The notes: a model not told the origin generated them from the sequence alone. Shown: positions 27,478 through 36,614, numbered from the stretch's first letter. The stretch is 64,000 bases of DNA from Superficieibacter sp. HKU1 (GCF_029319185.1 NZ_CP119754.1:1302001-1366000); one strand, 5' to 3'. Program-made: numbers and translations.

Positions 27478-29154
27478 TTACCCTGTTATCGATTCTGCCG
27501 TCGGTGGCCTGGCAAGTAACATCAGCATCGTATTGGCAATTTCCCGCTCGCCCATCACCACCTGATTGGCCCCGCGCTCGGTAATGTAGTCCACTTCATC
27601 GTCGTAATGCGCCCGCGCGATAATCTCGATATCCGGGCATTTCTCCCGCGCGGAGGCAACGATTTCGCCCGCTTCATAGCCGTTGGGGATAGTCAGCAGC
27701 AGCCAGCGGGCGCAGTCCAGATGCGCCAGGTTGAGGATTTCTTCATTAGCGGCATTCCCCAGCACCGCACGAATGCCGCGCTCGCGTAACTCATCCACGC
27801 GGGTACGCGACGTTTCCACTACCACCAGCGGAATCCCCTGCGCCATCAGTTTCTCACCCAGCAGACTGCCCACGCGGCCAAAGCCTACCAGCAGGGCATG
27901 GTTGCAAATATCGACCGGGATCTGTTTTTCCTCTTCGGTCACTTCTTCCAGCGTCTGCTCTTCCAGCGTTTCAGTCTTATCGAGGTAGCGCTCCAGGAGG
28001 GCAAACAGCACCGGGTTCAGCATGATTGACAGGATAGCGCCCGCCAGCACCAGATTCTGCCCCGCCTGCGGCAGAAGATTTAATGCCATGCCCAGCCCGG
28101 CGAGGATAAACGCGAATTCGCCGATCTGCGCGAGGCTGGCGGCAATGGTCAGCGCGGTACGCGGCGAATGACCGAACATGCGGACCAGAAAGAACGCCGC
28201 CACCGACTTACCGAAAATAATAATGACCAGCGTGCCCAGTACGGCCAGCGGTTGGTCAAGCAGGATCATCGGATCGAAAAGCATCCCCACCGACACAAAG
28301 AACAGTACCGCAAACGCATCGCGCAGCGGCAGGGTATCGTGGGCCGCGCGATGGCTTAGCTCGGACTCATTCAATACCATTCCGGCGAAGAACGCGCCCA
28401 GCGCAAAGGAGACGTCGAACAGTTCCACCGCGCCAAAGGCAATCCCCAGCGCCAGCGCCAGCACGGAGAGCGTAAAAAGTTCGCGGGAGCCGGTGGCTGC
28501 ACTGCGAGCCATGATCCACGGCACCAGACGGCGGCCTGCCACCATCATAATCGCGATGAACGCGACCACTTTGCCGATGGTAATGCCCATGTCCAGCGAC
28601 AGCGACGCCAGACCCACGTTGCCTTTTTCAAGCATTCCCGCCACCGCTGGCAGCAGAACCAGCGTTAATACCATCACCAGATCTTCAACAATCAGCCAGC
28701 CGATAGCGATTTGCCCGCGCTGGCTATCAATAAGCTGTCGTTCTTCAAGCGCCCGCAGCAGCACCACGGTACTGGCCGTAGAAAGACACAGGCCAAAGAC
28801 GATGCCGGTCATTAACGACCAGTCCATTAGCGCTGCTAGTCCCATTCCCAGCAGCGTGGCGACGGCTATCTGTGCAATCGCGCCGGGAATGGCGATGGAC
28901 TTTACCGCCATCAAATCCTTTAAAGAGAAATGCAGACCCACGCCGAACATCAGCAGGATCACGCCCAGTTCCGCCAGTTCAGGTGCCAGTTTGGTATCCG
29001 CGACAAATCCTGGCGTAAAAGGGCCGGCCAGAACGCCCGCTAACAAATATCCTACCAGTGGAGAAATGCGCAGTTTATTGGCAAGCATGCCAAGGATAAA
29101 AGCGAGCACAAGCGCGCCGACAATGGTGGTGATAAGCGGGGTGGCGTGATGCAT
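27478..29154 (-). CDS. ybaL: CPA2 cation/proton antiporter YbaL
   Basis: A 558-residue inner-membrane transporter of the KefB/KefC type. About twelve TM segments (1-385) are followed by a cytoplasmic TrkA-N (RCK) domain (about 415-540) with the nucleotide-binding motif LLVGFGRVGSLLG. Same length as E. coli YbaL. Physiological substrate is not established. Upstream, fsr is on the same strand but separated by 230 bp. Confidence 0.95.
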   Translation of the reverse strand: MHHATPLITTIVGALVLAFILGMLANKLRISPLVGYLLAGVLAGPFTPGFVADTKLAPELAELGVILLMFGVGLHFSLKDLMAVKSIAIPGAIAQIAVATLLGMGLAALMDWSLMTGIVFGLCLSTASTVVLLRALEERQLIDSQRGQIAIGWLIVEDLVMVLTLVLLPAVAGMLEKGNVGLASLSLDMGITIGKVVAFIAIMMVAGRRLVPWIMARSAATGSRELFTLSVLALALGIAFGAVELFDVSFALGAFFAGMVLNESELSHRAAHDTLPLRDAFAVLFFVSVGMLFDPMILLDQPLAVLGTLVIIIFGKSVAAFFLVRMFGHSPRTALTIAASLAQIGEFAFILAGLGMALNLLPQAGQNLVLAGAILSIMLNPVLFALLERYLDKTETLEEQTLEEVTEEEKQIPVDICNHALLVGFGRVGSLLGEKLMAQGIPLVVVETSRTRVDELRERGIRAVLGNAANEEILNLAHLDCARWLLLTIPNGYEAGEIVASAREKCPDIEIIARAHYDDEVDYITERGANQVVMGEREIANTMLMLLARPPTAESITG

Positions 29155-29353
29155 TCCGTCTCCTTTGGTTTAGGTGTTAATCCATTTTTGGCGGGGACCA
29201 AAAACCCGAGTAATAGTTTATGACAAAATTAATCATCATGTTGATGAATTATTATTGAATTTCACAAAAAATTGGGATTTGCTGCAAAAAAAGCACAGAA
29301 CGGAAAAATGGGCCACAGACGAACGAAGAAGGCAGGCAAGACGCGGGAAAGCG

Positions 29354-29378
29354 GCGGCCAAAAAAAGCTTTTGGCCGC
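29354..29378 (-). terminator. Hairpin after fsr
   Basis: GCGGCCAAAA (29354-29363) pairs with TTTTGGCCGC (29369-29378), a ten-pair perfect stem with a five-base loop, six bases after the fsr stop codon. The stem itself carries the A/T run; little T-tract follows. The rest of the ybaL-fsr interval holds nothing I recognise. Confidence 0.75.
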
Positions 29379-29384
29379 AAGAAA

Positions 29385-30605
29385 CTACGCTTTATGACTG
29401 TTATCAGGCAGAAATATGGTAAGTATCCCCAGAAGCGGCAGGAAAGCACAGATTTTATAAACCAGTTCAATACCGTGATGATCGGCAATAAGCCCCAGCA
29501 CGGCGGCACCAAGGCCACCCATCCCGAAAGCAAAACCAAAAAAGAGCCCGGAAACCATGCCAATACGTCCCGGCAGCAGCTCCTGCGCGTAGACCAGAAT
29601 CGCTGAGAAGGCGGAAGCGAGGATAAAACCAATAATGACGGTCAAAATTCCTGTCCAGTAGAGGCTGGCATACGGTAAAAGCAGGGTAAACGGTGCTACG
29701 CCGAGGATAGAGCCCCAAATCACATATTTACGACCGATTTTATCGCCGACAGGCCCGCCAATCACGGTTCCAGCTGCAACAGCAAACAAGAACGCAAAGA
29801 GATGGAACTGCGCATTTTGCACCGGGAGATCGAACTTATGCATCAGATAAAAGGTGTAATAGCTGCTAATACTCGCCATATAGAAATATTTCGAGAAAAT
29901 CAGGATCAGCAGCACGCTGACGGCAAGGATCACCTTATTACGCGGCAGGGGATTGATCATCGGCGCGGATGATTTTCCTTTATTGACGCGATGCTGTGCC
30001 GCATACCAGCGGCTGACCTGTGCCAGTACGACAATTGCCAGCAGGGCGGCCAGCACAAACCAGGAAACGTTTCCTTTGCCGTAAGGCGCGATAATAACCG
30101 CCGCCAGCAATGGCCCCAGCGAACTCCCGAAGTTGCCGCCCACCTGAAAAATCGACTGCGCCAGTCCGTGACGTCCACCTGACGCCATCCGCGCGACGCG
30201 GGACGATTCCGGATGGAATACCGATGACCCCGTTCCTACCAGCGCTGCTGCCAGCAGAACCGTAGCAAAACTGCCTGCCAGCGCCAGCAATACCAGCCCG
30301 CTTAACGTAAAGCACATCCCGATGGGTAACGACCAGGGCATCGGATGTTTGTCCGTCCAGTAACCCACTATTGGCTGGAATAACGATGATGCCAGCTGGA
30401 AGGTCAAAGTAATTAACCCAATCTGCACAAACGTCAGCGAGAATTCAGATTGCAGAAGCGGATAAATCGCCAGAATTAGCGACTGGATCATATCGTTTAA
30501 CAAATGAGAAAGGCTGATGGCACCTAATATGCCAAAGGCGGTACGAGCCTTTTGCGGCGGCGCGGAGGCCTCCGGCAGAGGAGAGCGAGTTTCACTGATT
30601 GCCAT
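29385..30605 (-). CDS. fsr: Fosmidomycin resistance MFS transporter Fsr
   Basis: A twelve-TM major-facilitator proton antiporter that confers fosmidomycin resistance in E. coli. The start was set at MAISETRSPL (30605); an ATG three codons earlier is also possible. The LSHLLNDMIQSLI first helix, the YWTDKHPMPW loop-2 motif and GGPVGDKIGRKYVIWG are present. About 406 residues, as in E. coli. Divergent from ushA. Confidence 0.95.
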   Translation of the reverse strand: MAISETRSPLPEASAPPQKARTAFGILGAISLSHLLNDMIQSLILAIYPLLQSEFSLTFVQIGLITLTFQLASSLFQPIVGYWTDKHPMPWSLPIGMCFTLSGLVLLALAGSFATVLLAAALVGTGSSVFHPESSRVARMASGGRHGLAQSIFQVGGNFGSSLGPLLAAVIIAPYGKGNVSWFVLAALLAIVVLAQVSRWYAAQHRVNKGKSSAPMINPLPRNKVILAVSVLLILIFSKYFYMASISSYYTFYLMHKFDLPVQNAQFHLFAFLFAVAAGTVIGGPVGDKIGRKYVIWGSILGVAPFTLLLPYASLYWTGILTVIIGFILASAFSAILVYAQELLPGRIGMVSGLFFGFAFGMGGLGAAVLGLIADHHGIELVYKICAFLPLLGILTIFLPDNSHKA

Positions 30606-30777
30606 AAATTCCACTTTTTACTGTTTTACGATGCAGGGAAATGCAGATGAGTAATTATTATGACGCTAAGATACCTGTCTGAAAGCAGCGAAGGAAGTCG
30701 CATTATGCAAACAAAGTTGTCTACTATTTGATTACGCGGTAATTTCGCCACTACACATTTGAGTCAGGGAGAGGAAC

Positions 30778-32430
30778 ATGACGTTTTTAAAACGGGGCAT
30801 CGCGCTGGCAGTGCTGGCAGCCTGTACGCTGGCAAGCCTGTCAGCGCAGGCGTATGAGAAAGATAAAACCTATAAAATCACCATTCTTCATACTAACGAT
30901 CACCATGGTCACTTCTGGCGTAGCGAATACGGGGAATACGGCCTGGCGGCACAAAAAACGCTGGTGGATGGCATACGTAAAGAGGTGGCCTCAGAGGGCG
31001 GTAGCGTCCTGCTGCTTTCCGGTGGTGATATCAATACCGGCGTACCCGAATCCGATCTGCAGGATGCCGAGCCCGATTTTCGCGGCATGAACCTGGTGGG
31101 CTACGACGCCATGGCGGTTGGCAACCACGAGTTCGATAATCCGCTGAGCGTTCTGCGCCAGCAGGAGAAATGGGCTAAATTTCCGTTCCTCTCCGCCAAT
31201 ATCTATCAAAAAAGCACCGGTGAGCGCCTGTTTAAGCCGTGGGCATTATTCAAGCGTCAGGATCTGAAAATTGCCGTTATTGGTTTAACCACTGATGATA
31301 CGGCGAAAATCGGCAATCCGGAATATTTCACCGATATTGAGTTCCGCAAACCGGCAGATGAAGCGAAGCTGGTGATCCAGGAACTGAATGAGACCGAAAA
31401 GCCGGACGTTATTATCGCTGCTACCCATATGGGTCATTATGATAACGGCGAACACGGTTCGAATGCGCCGGGCGATGTTGAAATGGCGCGCAGTCTGCCC
31501 GCCGGATCGCTGGCGATGATTGTTGGCGGCCATTCTCAGGATCCGGTTTGCATGGCCTCTGAGAACAAAAAACAGGTCGATTACGTGCCGGGAACGCCGT
31601 GCGCGCCAGATCGGCAGAACGGTATTTGGATCGTGCAGGCGCATGAATGGGGTAAGTACGTTGGCCGCGCGGATTTTGAATTCCGCAACGGTGAGATGAA
31701 ACTGGTCAACTATCAGCTTATCCCGGTCAACCTGAAGAAAAAAGTCACCTGGGATAATGGCGAGAGCGAGCGTGTTCTCTACACGCCGGAAATCGCCGAG
31801 AACCCGCAGGTGCTGTCGATGCTGACGCCGTTCCAGAACAAAGGCAAAGCGCAACTGGACGTCAAAATTGGTAACGTCAACGGCAAGCTGGAAGGCGACC
31901 GCAGTAAAGTGCGCTTCGTGCAAACCAATCTGGGGCATTTGATCCTCGCGGCGCAAATGGCGCGCACGAATGCGGATTTGGCGGTGATGAGCGGCGGCGG
32001 TATTCGCGACTCTATTGAAGGCGGCGACATCACCTATAAAAACGTGCTTAAGGTACAGCCGTTTGGCAACGTGGTGGTGTACGCCGATCTGACCGGGCAG
32101 GAAGTGATCGACTATCTGACCGCCGTCGCGCAGATGAAGCCGGACTCCGGCGCGTATCCGCAGTTTGCCAACGTCAGTTTTACCGCTAAAGATGGCAAAC
32201 TGAACGATCTGAAAATCAAAGGCGATGCGATCGACCCGGCGAAAAAATATCGCATAGCGACATTAAGCTTTAACGCCACGGGCGGCGACGGTTATCCGCG
32301 CCTTGACGATAAACCCGGTTACGTGAATACCGGTTTTATTGATGCGGAAGTGCTGAAGCAGTTTATCCAGCAGAACTCTCCGCTGGATGCGAACGCCTGG
32401 GAGCCTAAGGGTGAGGTGCGTTGGGAATAA
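30778..32430 (+). CDS. ushA: Periplasmic UDP-sugar hydrolase / 5'-nucleotidase UshA
   Basis: Periplasmic two-metal phosphoesterase that hydrolyses UDP-sugars and nucleotides for salvage. A signal peptide ends ASLSAQA. Metal-binding motifs are ILHTNDHHGHF, GGDINTG, GNHEFDN, ATHMGHY and GGHSQDP, and the C-terminal 5'-nucleotidase domain (about 360-550) carries the substrate-binding residues. 550 residues, as in E. coli. RBS AGGGAGAGG. A hairpin follows. Confidence 0.97.
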   Translation: MTFLKRGIALAVLAACTLASLSAQAYEKDKTYKITILHTNDHHGHFWRSEYGEYGLAAQKTLVDGIRKEVASEGGSVLLLSGGDINTGVPESDLQDAEPDFRGMNLVGYDAMAVGNHEFDNPLSVLRQQEKWAKFPFLSANIYQKSTGERLFKPWALFKRQDLKIAVIGLTTDDTAKIGNPEYFTDIEFRKPADEAKLVIQELNETEKPDVIIAATHMGHYDNGEHGSNAPGDVEMARSLPAGSLAMIVGGHSQDPVCMASENKKQVDYVPGTPCAPDRQNGIWIVQAHEWGKYVGRADFEFRNGEMKLVNYQLIPVNLKKKVTWDNGESERVLYTPEIAENPQVLSMLTPFQNKGKAQLDVKIGNVNGKLEGDRSKVRFVQTNLGHLILAAQMARTNADLAVMSGGGIRDSIEGGDITYKNVLKVQPFGNVVVYADLTGQEVIDYLTAVAQMKPDSGAYPQFANVSFTAKDGKLNDLKIKGDAIDPAKKYRIATLSFNATGGDGYPRLDDKPGYVNTGFIDAEVLKQFIQQNSPLDANAWEPKGEVRWE

Positions 32431-32446
32431 AAGTACATAGCGAAGA

Positions 32447-32480
32447 GCGGTCCGGTGAACGAGGTTGGGTGCCGGACCGC
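32447..32480 (+). terminator. Hairpin after ushA
   Basis: GCGGTCCGG (32447-32455) pairs with CCGGACCGC (32472-32480), 16 bases after the ushA stop codon. The loop is 16 bases and no strong T-run follows, so it may act as a weak terminator. Confidence 0.6.
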
Positions 32481-32492
32481 ATATAGATTTGG

Positions 32493-33608
32493 ATGGCATT
32501 ACTGATGAGCACGGATTTTACTATTTCAAGAATTGATGAAATTGACAGGGAAATTGCCCTTCTCAGGCATGAGCCATGTCAGTGTGAGCATTATCTGGAA
32601 GTAAAAATTCGTCATTTTGGGGGCGGTGAACACTATGTCCGCCAGTGCAATCAGTGTGGCAGACAGAAAGGAGGCGCTCTCAAAGCCATCGATGCATTAG
32701 ATGAACTCCACGGACAGACTCCCCGTACATTCGACCCTGCTATTGAAGAAAAATACACCAGCGAATTAACGCTACGCAGTAAAAAATTATCCCGGCTTTC
32801 ACGGGAAAAAATCCAGTTGCTTTCAGACGTCAATGGGGGAATCGAGCCCCTGTACAGAGAAGAAGAGAGAAAATATCGCGAAGCCTTTCAAAAATTATCT
32901 ACGCATCTGGATGCGTTCATGGAATCTTTCACTGTAGATAAAACCCTGTTCGCCCTGGCGCAACAAGAGAGAAGAATTAAAAAAGAAAAACGCGAGAATG
33001 CCGAAAAAGCGCCTTCGCTTTTTTCATCAGAAACAGAGCTTAAAGCATGGATGTTTGACTTTCTGAAGAGTGATTTTTATATCTATCAGGAAGTTAGCGG
33101 TATTCACGTGACCGAGGGCGTAAAGGTCAGAATTGATTATGTATTGTACCCCAGGGCTCATCTGATTGAGCAGGGCTTCGAGCCTGCGCCGTTTGGTATC
33201 GAAGTAAAATATTTAAATCAGGAAAAAAACTTCGCGCACAAAGCCAGTCGTGGGATTTGGCAGGCTATTTCCTATAACGATTGTGAATTTTCGCTCAAAG
33301 ACAGAAAGTTTAGTCTGAAGTTTTGCCTGCTATTTTCCAATCTTTCCTTTATTCATGAAAGAGAAATCCTGGAGTCACACAGTGACCATACCGATGGAAA
33401 AAGCATGAAGTGGCTGGGTATACTGAACGTTGCTAATCACGCAAAAGTAGGTGTGTTAAAAATCACAGGGAAAAGAGAAAGCGTTAAAGGCTGGGCGATG
33501 AGTTTCGCTGGCGGTGTATATTTTAGCTGTCAACTCGATAAAGACGGCAAGCGCTTTAAACTGGTAAATGCAAATACGGTTAATAAAGTCAGGATCGGTA
33601 ACTTCTAA
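32493..33608 (+). CDS. Putative PD-(D/E)XK nuclease with N-terminal zinc motif
   Basis: I do not recognise this 371-residue protein as a named gene. Its N-terminal part has four cysteines in zinc-finger spacing (C29, C31, C52, C55: CQC ... QCNQC), then a charged, probably coiled-coil stretch (about 85-170). The C-terminal part reads as a PD-(D/E)XK nuclease core: RIDYVLYP (D215), FGIEVKY (E237, K239) and WQAISY (Q257-x3-Y261), the last like the QxxxY motif of RecB/Cas4-type nucleases. The start is ATG 32493 or 32505; neither has a good RBS. It stands alone after ushA, where E. coli has no gene. DNA repair, defence or mobile-element origin are all possible; function unknown. Confidence 0.7.
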   Translation: MALLMSTDFTISRIDEIDREIALLRHEPCQCEHYLEVKIRHFGGGEHYVRQCNQCGRQKGGALKAIDALDELHGQTPRTFDPAIEEKYTSELTLRSKKLSRLSREKIQLLSDVNGGIEPLYREEERKYREAFQKLSTHLDAFMESFTVDKTLFALAQQERRIKKEKRENAEKAPSLFSSETELKAWMFDFLKSDFYIYQEVSGIHVTEGVKVRIDYVLYPRAHLIEQGFEPAPFGIEVKYLNQEKNFAHKASRGIWQAISYNDCEFSLKDRKFSLKFCLLFSNLSFIHEREILESHSDHTDGKSMKWLGILNVANHAKVGVLKITGKRESVKGWAMSFAGGVYFSCQLDKDGKRFKLVNANTVNKVRIGNF

Positions 33609-33755
33609 TCTGAACATGTATCCTGGGGGTGGCCTTTTAAGTCAGCCTGTGGCGTCTAAAAATACCGGGTGAAAGAATAACGTTGAGGAAAATGCTCGCG
33701 TACACGATGCTTGCAACTGGCATACTGATGATTATTCCAGACAGGAGAAAATACG

Positions 33756-34646
33756 ATGTCTGACCATCCTGATATTGCTCTACTCGGTCCGGGGGCTATC
33801 GGAACAACGATTGCTGCCGTATTACATGAGATTGATCGCACGCCGGTGCTTTGCGGACGCACTGCGCATCCACAGTTAATTCTCCGTCATGAGGAGGGTG
33901 AAATTGTAGTACCCGGTCCGGTGTTAAGCGATCCGGCGACTATACGCCACCCGGTCGATCTGCTGTTTGTCGCGGTAAAAACGACCCAGGTCGCTGACAG
34001 TGCTGCCTGGCTGGCCGCGCTATGCCATGAAAATACCGTCGTCTGCGCGTTGCAAAATGGGGTTGAGCAAAAAGACCTGCTGGAGCCTTATGTCAACGGC
34101 GCAACGGTGCTGCCTTCGGTCGTGTGGTTCCCGGCACAGCGCGAGGCGGATGCATCGGTCTGGCTACGGGCGAAACCGCGCCTGACGCTGCCGGATGTGC
34201 CGCAGGCCAGACGCGTTGCCGGTGCGCTTAATGGCACGCGCTGTACCGTTGAACTGGCAACAGACTTTGTCTCTATCGCCTGGCGCAAACTGTTGCAGAA
34301 TGCGGTCGCTGGCCTGATGGTGCTTGCTAATCGCCGGGCCGGGATGTTTGCGCGCGAAGATATCACTGCGCTGGCTCTGCGCTATCTGCGCGAATGTCTG
34401 ACGGTGGCGCGTGCGCAAGGAGCGGTATTACATGATTCCGTTCCCCAGGAAATCATTGACGGTTTTCATCGTGCCCCGGCGGATTTAGGCACGTCAATCC
34501 TTGCTGACCGCCAGGCTAACCGCCCGCTGGAGTGGGATATCCGCAACGGCGTGATACAACGTTATGGCCGCGCGCAGGGGATCCCTACGCCGATTAGCGA
34601 TGTGCTGGTACCATTGCTGGCAGCGGGGAGCGAAGGGCCTGGCTGA
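33756..34646 (+). CDS. Ketopantoate-reductase (PanE/ApbA)-family oxidoreductase
   Basis: A 296-residue NADPH-dependent reductase-like protein. The Rossmann motif GPGAIG (11-16) is at the N-terminus, followed by LLFVAVKTTQ and CALQNGVEQ, both typical of the family. The C-terminal helical domain contains WRKLLQNA (family catalytic Lys) and ADLGTSILADRQANRP leading to EWDIRNG. Good RBS (CAGGAGA) before ATG. The true panE lies elsewhere in enterobacteria, so this is a paralogue; the substrate is unknown. Read alone between the nuclease and a cold-shock-domain gene. Confidence 0.85.
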   Translation: MSDHPDIALLGPGAIGTTIAAVLHEIDRTPVLCGRTAHPQLILRHEEGEIVVPGPVLSDPATIRHPVDLLFVAVKTTQVADSAAWLAALCHENTVVCALQNGVEQKDLLEPYVNGATVLPSVVWFPAQREADASVWLRAKPRLTLPDVPQARRVAGALNGTRCTVELATDFVSIAWRKLLQNAVAGLMVLANRRAGMFAREDITALALRYLRECLTVARAQGAVLHDSVPQEIIDGFHRAPADLGTSILADRQANRPLEWDIRNGVIQRYGRAQGIPTPISDVLVPLLAAGSEGPG

Positions 34647-34670
34647 ACGGCAGGCGTGGTTGACATCGAA

Positions 34671-34700
34671 CGCAAGTGAAGTGGATTTCACTTCTTTGCG
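34671..34700 (+). terminator. Hairpin after the PanE-like gene
   Basis: Imperfect stem CGCAA..GAAGTG / CACTTC.TTTGCG with a five-base loop, 25 bp past the stop codon. It resembles a terminator without a full T-run. Confidence 0.5.
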
Positions 34701-34832
34701 CGTCCAGTCTCCTCGCTGAGTGGAAATTTATCGTCCAGACTTAACCCAAAGCATAGTCTGCGCAGGCATTGTGCTTTACACTGCGCGCTGCAAAAATAGG
34801 GCAGATAAACGATTAATCAGGCGGTAATGGCG

Positions 34833-35309
34833 ATGAACGGAACGATCACAACGTGGTTTAAAGATAAAGGTTTTGGTTTTATCAAAGATGAAAACGGTGA
34901 TAACCGCTATTTTCATGTGATTAAGGTCGCCAACCCTGATCTAATTAAGAAAGACGCGGCGGTCACGTTCGAACCCACGACCAATAACAAGGGATTGTCG
35001 GCGTATGCGGTGAAAGTCGTACCGGAAAGCAAATACATCTACATCGCGGGCGAACGCCTTAAGCTTACTTCGATCAAGTCTTACCTGGTCTACAGTGAGG
35101 AAGTCCCTGCCGAGACCCGCATTGATAAAGAAAACGCGGTACTGTCTGTCGGGGCGCTGATGAGCAGTATCAGGCCGAAGTCAGATACTACGCCAGGCGA
35201 AATGCGCTCGCTGAAGAAGCTGGCGATTACCACTTTCCAGGGAACGACGTTAATTTTCTCAGAAGATGAGATTGACATTGATGCCACGGTAAAACTGCTG
35301 AAGGTTTGA
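34833..35309 (+). CDS. Cold-shock-domain protein with an extra C-terminal domain
   Basis: A 158-residue protein. Residues 1-65 form a cold-shock (OB-fold) domain: WFKDKGFGFI contains the RNP1 motif (12-17) and YFHVIKV resembles RNP2. The remaining 90 residues are a domain I do not recognise (a heavy-metal-like fold ending VTVKLLKV is not supported). The start was set at MNGTITTW because AGGCGG lies eight bases upstream; an ATG two codons earlier has only two-base spacing. It likely binds RNA or single-stranded DNA. The next gene, yaiL-like, follows after 37 bp on the same strand, suggesting cotranscription. Confidence 0.8.
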   Translation: MNGTITTWFKDKGFGFIKDENGDNRYFHVIKVANPDLIKKDAAVTFEPTTNNKGLSAYAVKVVPESKYIYIAGERLKLTSIKSYLVYSEEVPAETRIDKENAVLSVGALMSSIRPKSDTTPGEMRSLKKLAITTFQGTTLIFSEDEIDIDATVKLLKV

Positions 35310-35346
35310 GATTTCCCCCACACTTCTGACCGGATTAGAAACGACG

Positions 35347-35886
35347 ATGACAAAACTTACCTTACAAGAGCAAATGCTAAAAGCTGGCTTAGTCACCAGC
35401 AAAAAAATGGCTAAAGTGCAAAGAACGGCTAAAAAATCGCGGGTTCAGGCTCGCGAAGCAAAAGAAGCGGTGGAAGAAAATAAAAAAGCGCAGCTTGAGC
35501 GCGATAAGCAGCTTAGTGAACAACAAAAACAGGCGACCATCGCGAAAGAATATAAAGCTCAGGTGAAGCAGCTTATTGAAATGAACCGCATCAGTATTGC
35601 ACGAGGCGATATTGATTTTAATTTCACGGATAATAACCTCATTAAAAAGGTTGCTGTAGATAAGCCAACTCAGGCGCAGCTGATCAATGGTCGTCTCGCC
35701 ATTGCGCGCCTGGTGGTCGATAACAAAAATGAGTATGAGTACGCTATTATCCCTGCCAGCGTAGCCGATAAAATCGCGCAGCGGGATGCGGGCAGCATCG
35801 TTCTGAATAGCGCGTTGAGTCAGGAAGAGCAGGACGAAGACGATCCGTATGCCGACTTTAAAGTGCCGGACGATTTGATGTGGTAA
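35347..35886 (+). CDS. yaiL: YaiL-like DUF2058 protein
   Basis: A 179-residue cytoplasmic protein with a highly charged coiled-coil N-terminal half (about 5-85, rich in Lys, Gln and Glu) and a compact C-terminal half ending DDPYADFKVPDDLMW. It matches E. coli YaiL in length and over most of its sequence as I recall it. Described as a nucleoprotein/polynucleotide-associated enzyme family, with no established activity. In K-12 yaiL lies elsewhere, so the position here is notable. It is convergent with the pseudouridine synthase gene. Confidence 0.85.
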   Translation: MTKLTLQEQMLKAGLVTSKKMAKVQRTAKKSRVQAREAKEAVEENKKAQLERDKQLSEQQKQATIAKEYKAQVKQLIEMNRISIARGDIDFNFTDNNLIKKVAVDKPTQAQLINGRLAIARLVVDNKNEYEYAIIPASVADKIAQRDAGSIVLNSALSQEEQDEDDPYADFKVPDDLMW

Positions 35887-35915
35887 CAGATCCTGGCTGT
35901 TGCGCATTGCCCGCT

Positions 35916-36614
35916 TCAGAACGGAGAGGCATGATGCATTTTGATCGCAGCATTGCTGACAGGATGAACAAAATGCAACTCGCTGGCGTGCAGCATCAGG
36001 CGCGGCGTCAGGCTGGTGCCCGGCAGCAGGCGACCCCCGTACAGATCGCATCCTAAAATAGGGTGGCCCAGCAGCTGACAATGAATGCGTAGCTGGTGGG
36101 TACGACCCGTCTCCGGGGTAAGCCGGACCCGGGTCAACGGCACAGGCATGCTGTCCTCCCGCTCATCATAAAACCGCTCCATGACCCGATAGCGCGAGCG
36201 GGCGGGCTTGCCGTGGCGTGAGCAAATCGACATCAGCGGAAAGCGCGCCGGATCTTTGGCTATCGCCGCGTCTATCACCCCTTCATTCTCCTCCAGGTGG
36301 CCACAGAGCAGGGCGCTGTATATTTTAGTGACGGCGCGCTGACTGAACTGTTGGCAGAGCGCGGCATTAATCACTTTGTTGCGGGCAACCACCATCAGCC
36401 CGGACGTTCCAAAATCAAGGCGGTGAACCAGCGTGCAGCCAGGGAATATTTGCACCAGACGGTGATGCACCGAGTCGAGATTCTGCGGATTTTTACCCGA
36501 CAGGCTGAGTAGCCCGGCGGGTTTATTGATAAGGATCAGGTGCTCGTCCTGATAAAGGATCTCTATCTCGTCATGGCACGGCGGGGCAATAAAGGTATCG
36601 GAAATGGTAGACAT
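35916..36614 (-). CDS. RluA-family pseudouridine synthase
   Basis: A 232-residue RNA-uridine isomerase. The catalytic Asp is D67 in the signature HRLDFGTSG; motif I (INKPAGLLSLSG) and the C-terminal GRTHQLRIHCQLLGHPILG and LMLHASEL are also present. No S4 domain. It is shorter than RluB/RluC types and most like RluA/TruC, but the regular rluA lies elsewhere in enterobacteria, so this is likely a second copy. Target RNA (23S or tRNA) not assignable. Confidence 0.85.
   Translation of the reverse strand: MSTISDTFIAPPCHDEIEILYQDEHLILINKPAGLLSLSGKNPQNLDSVHHRLVQIFPGCTLVHRLDFGTSGLMVVARNKVINAALCQQFSQRAVTKIYSALLCGHLEENEGVIDAAIAKDPARFPLMSICSRHGKPARSRYRVMERFYDEREDSMPVPLTRVRLTPETGRTHQLRIHCQLLGHPILGCDLYGGRLLPGTSLTPRLMLHASELHFVHPVSNAAIKMHHASPF

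Noticed and set aside
28178..29149. A 323-codon Ser/Thr-rich frame opposite ybaL
   Set aside because: Low-complexity shadow of the membrane-protein codons of ybaL.
29174..29422. 82-codon plus-strand frame between ybaL and fsr
   Set aside because: Overlaps the fsr 3' end and its terminator; the Lys/Arg-rich tail comes from A-rich hairpin DNA.
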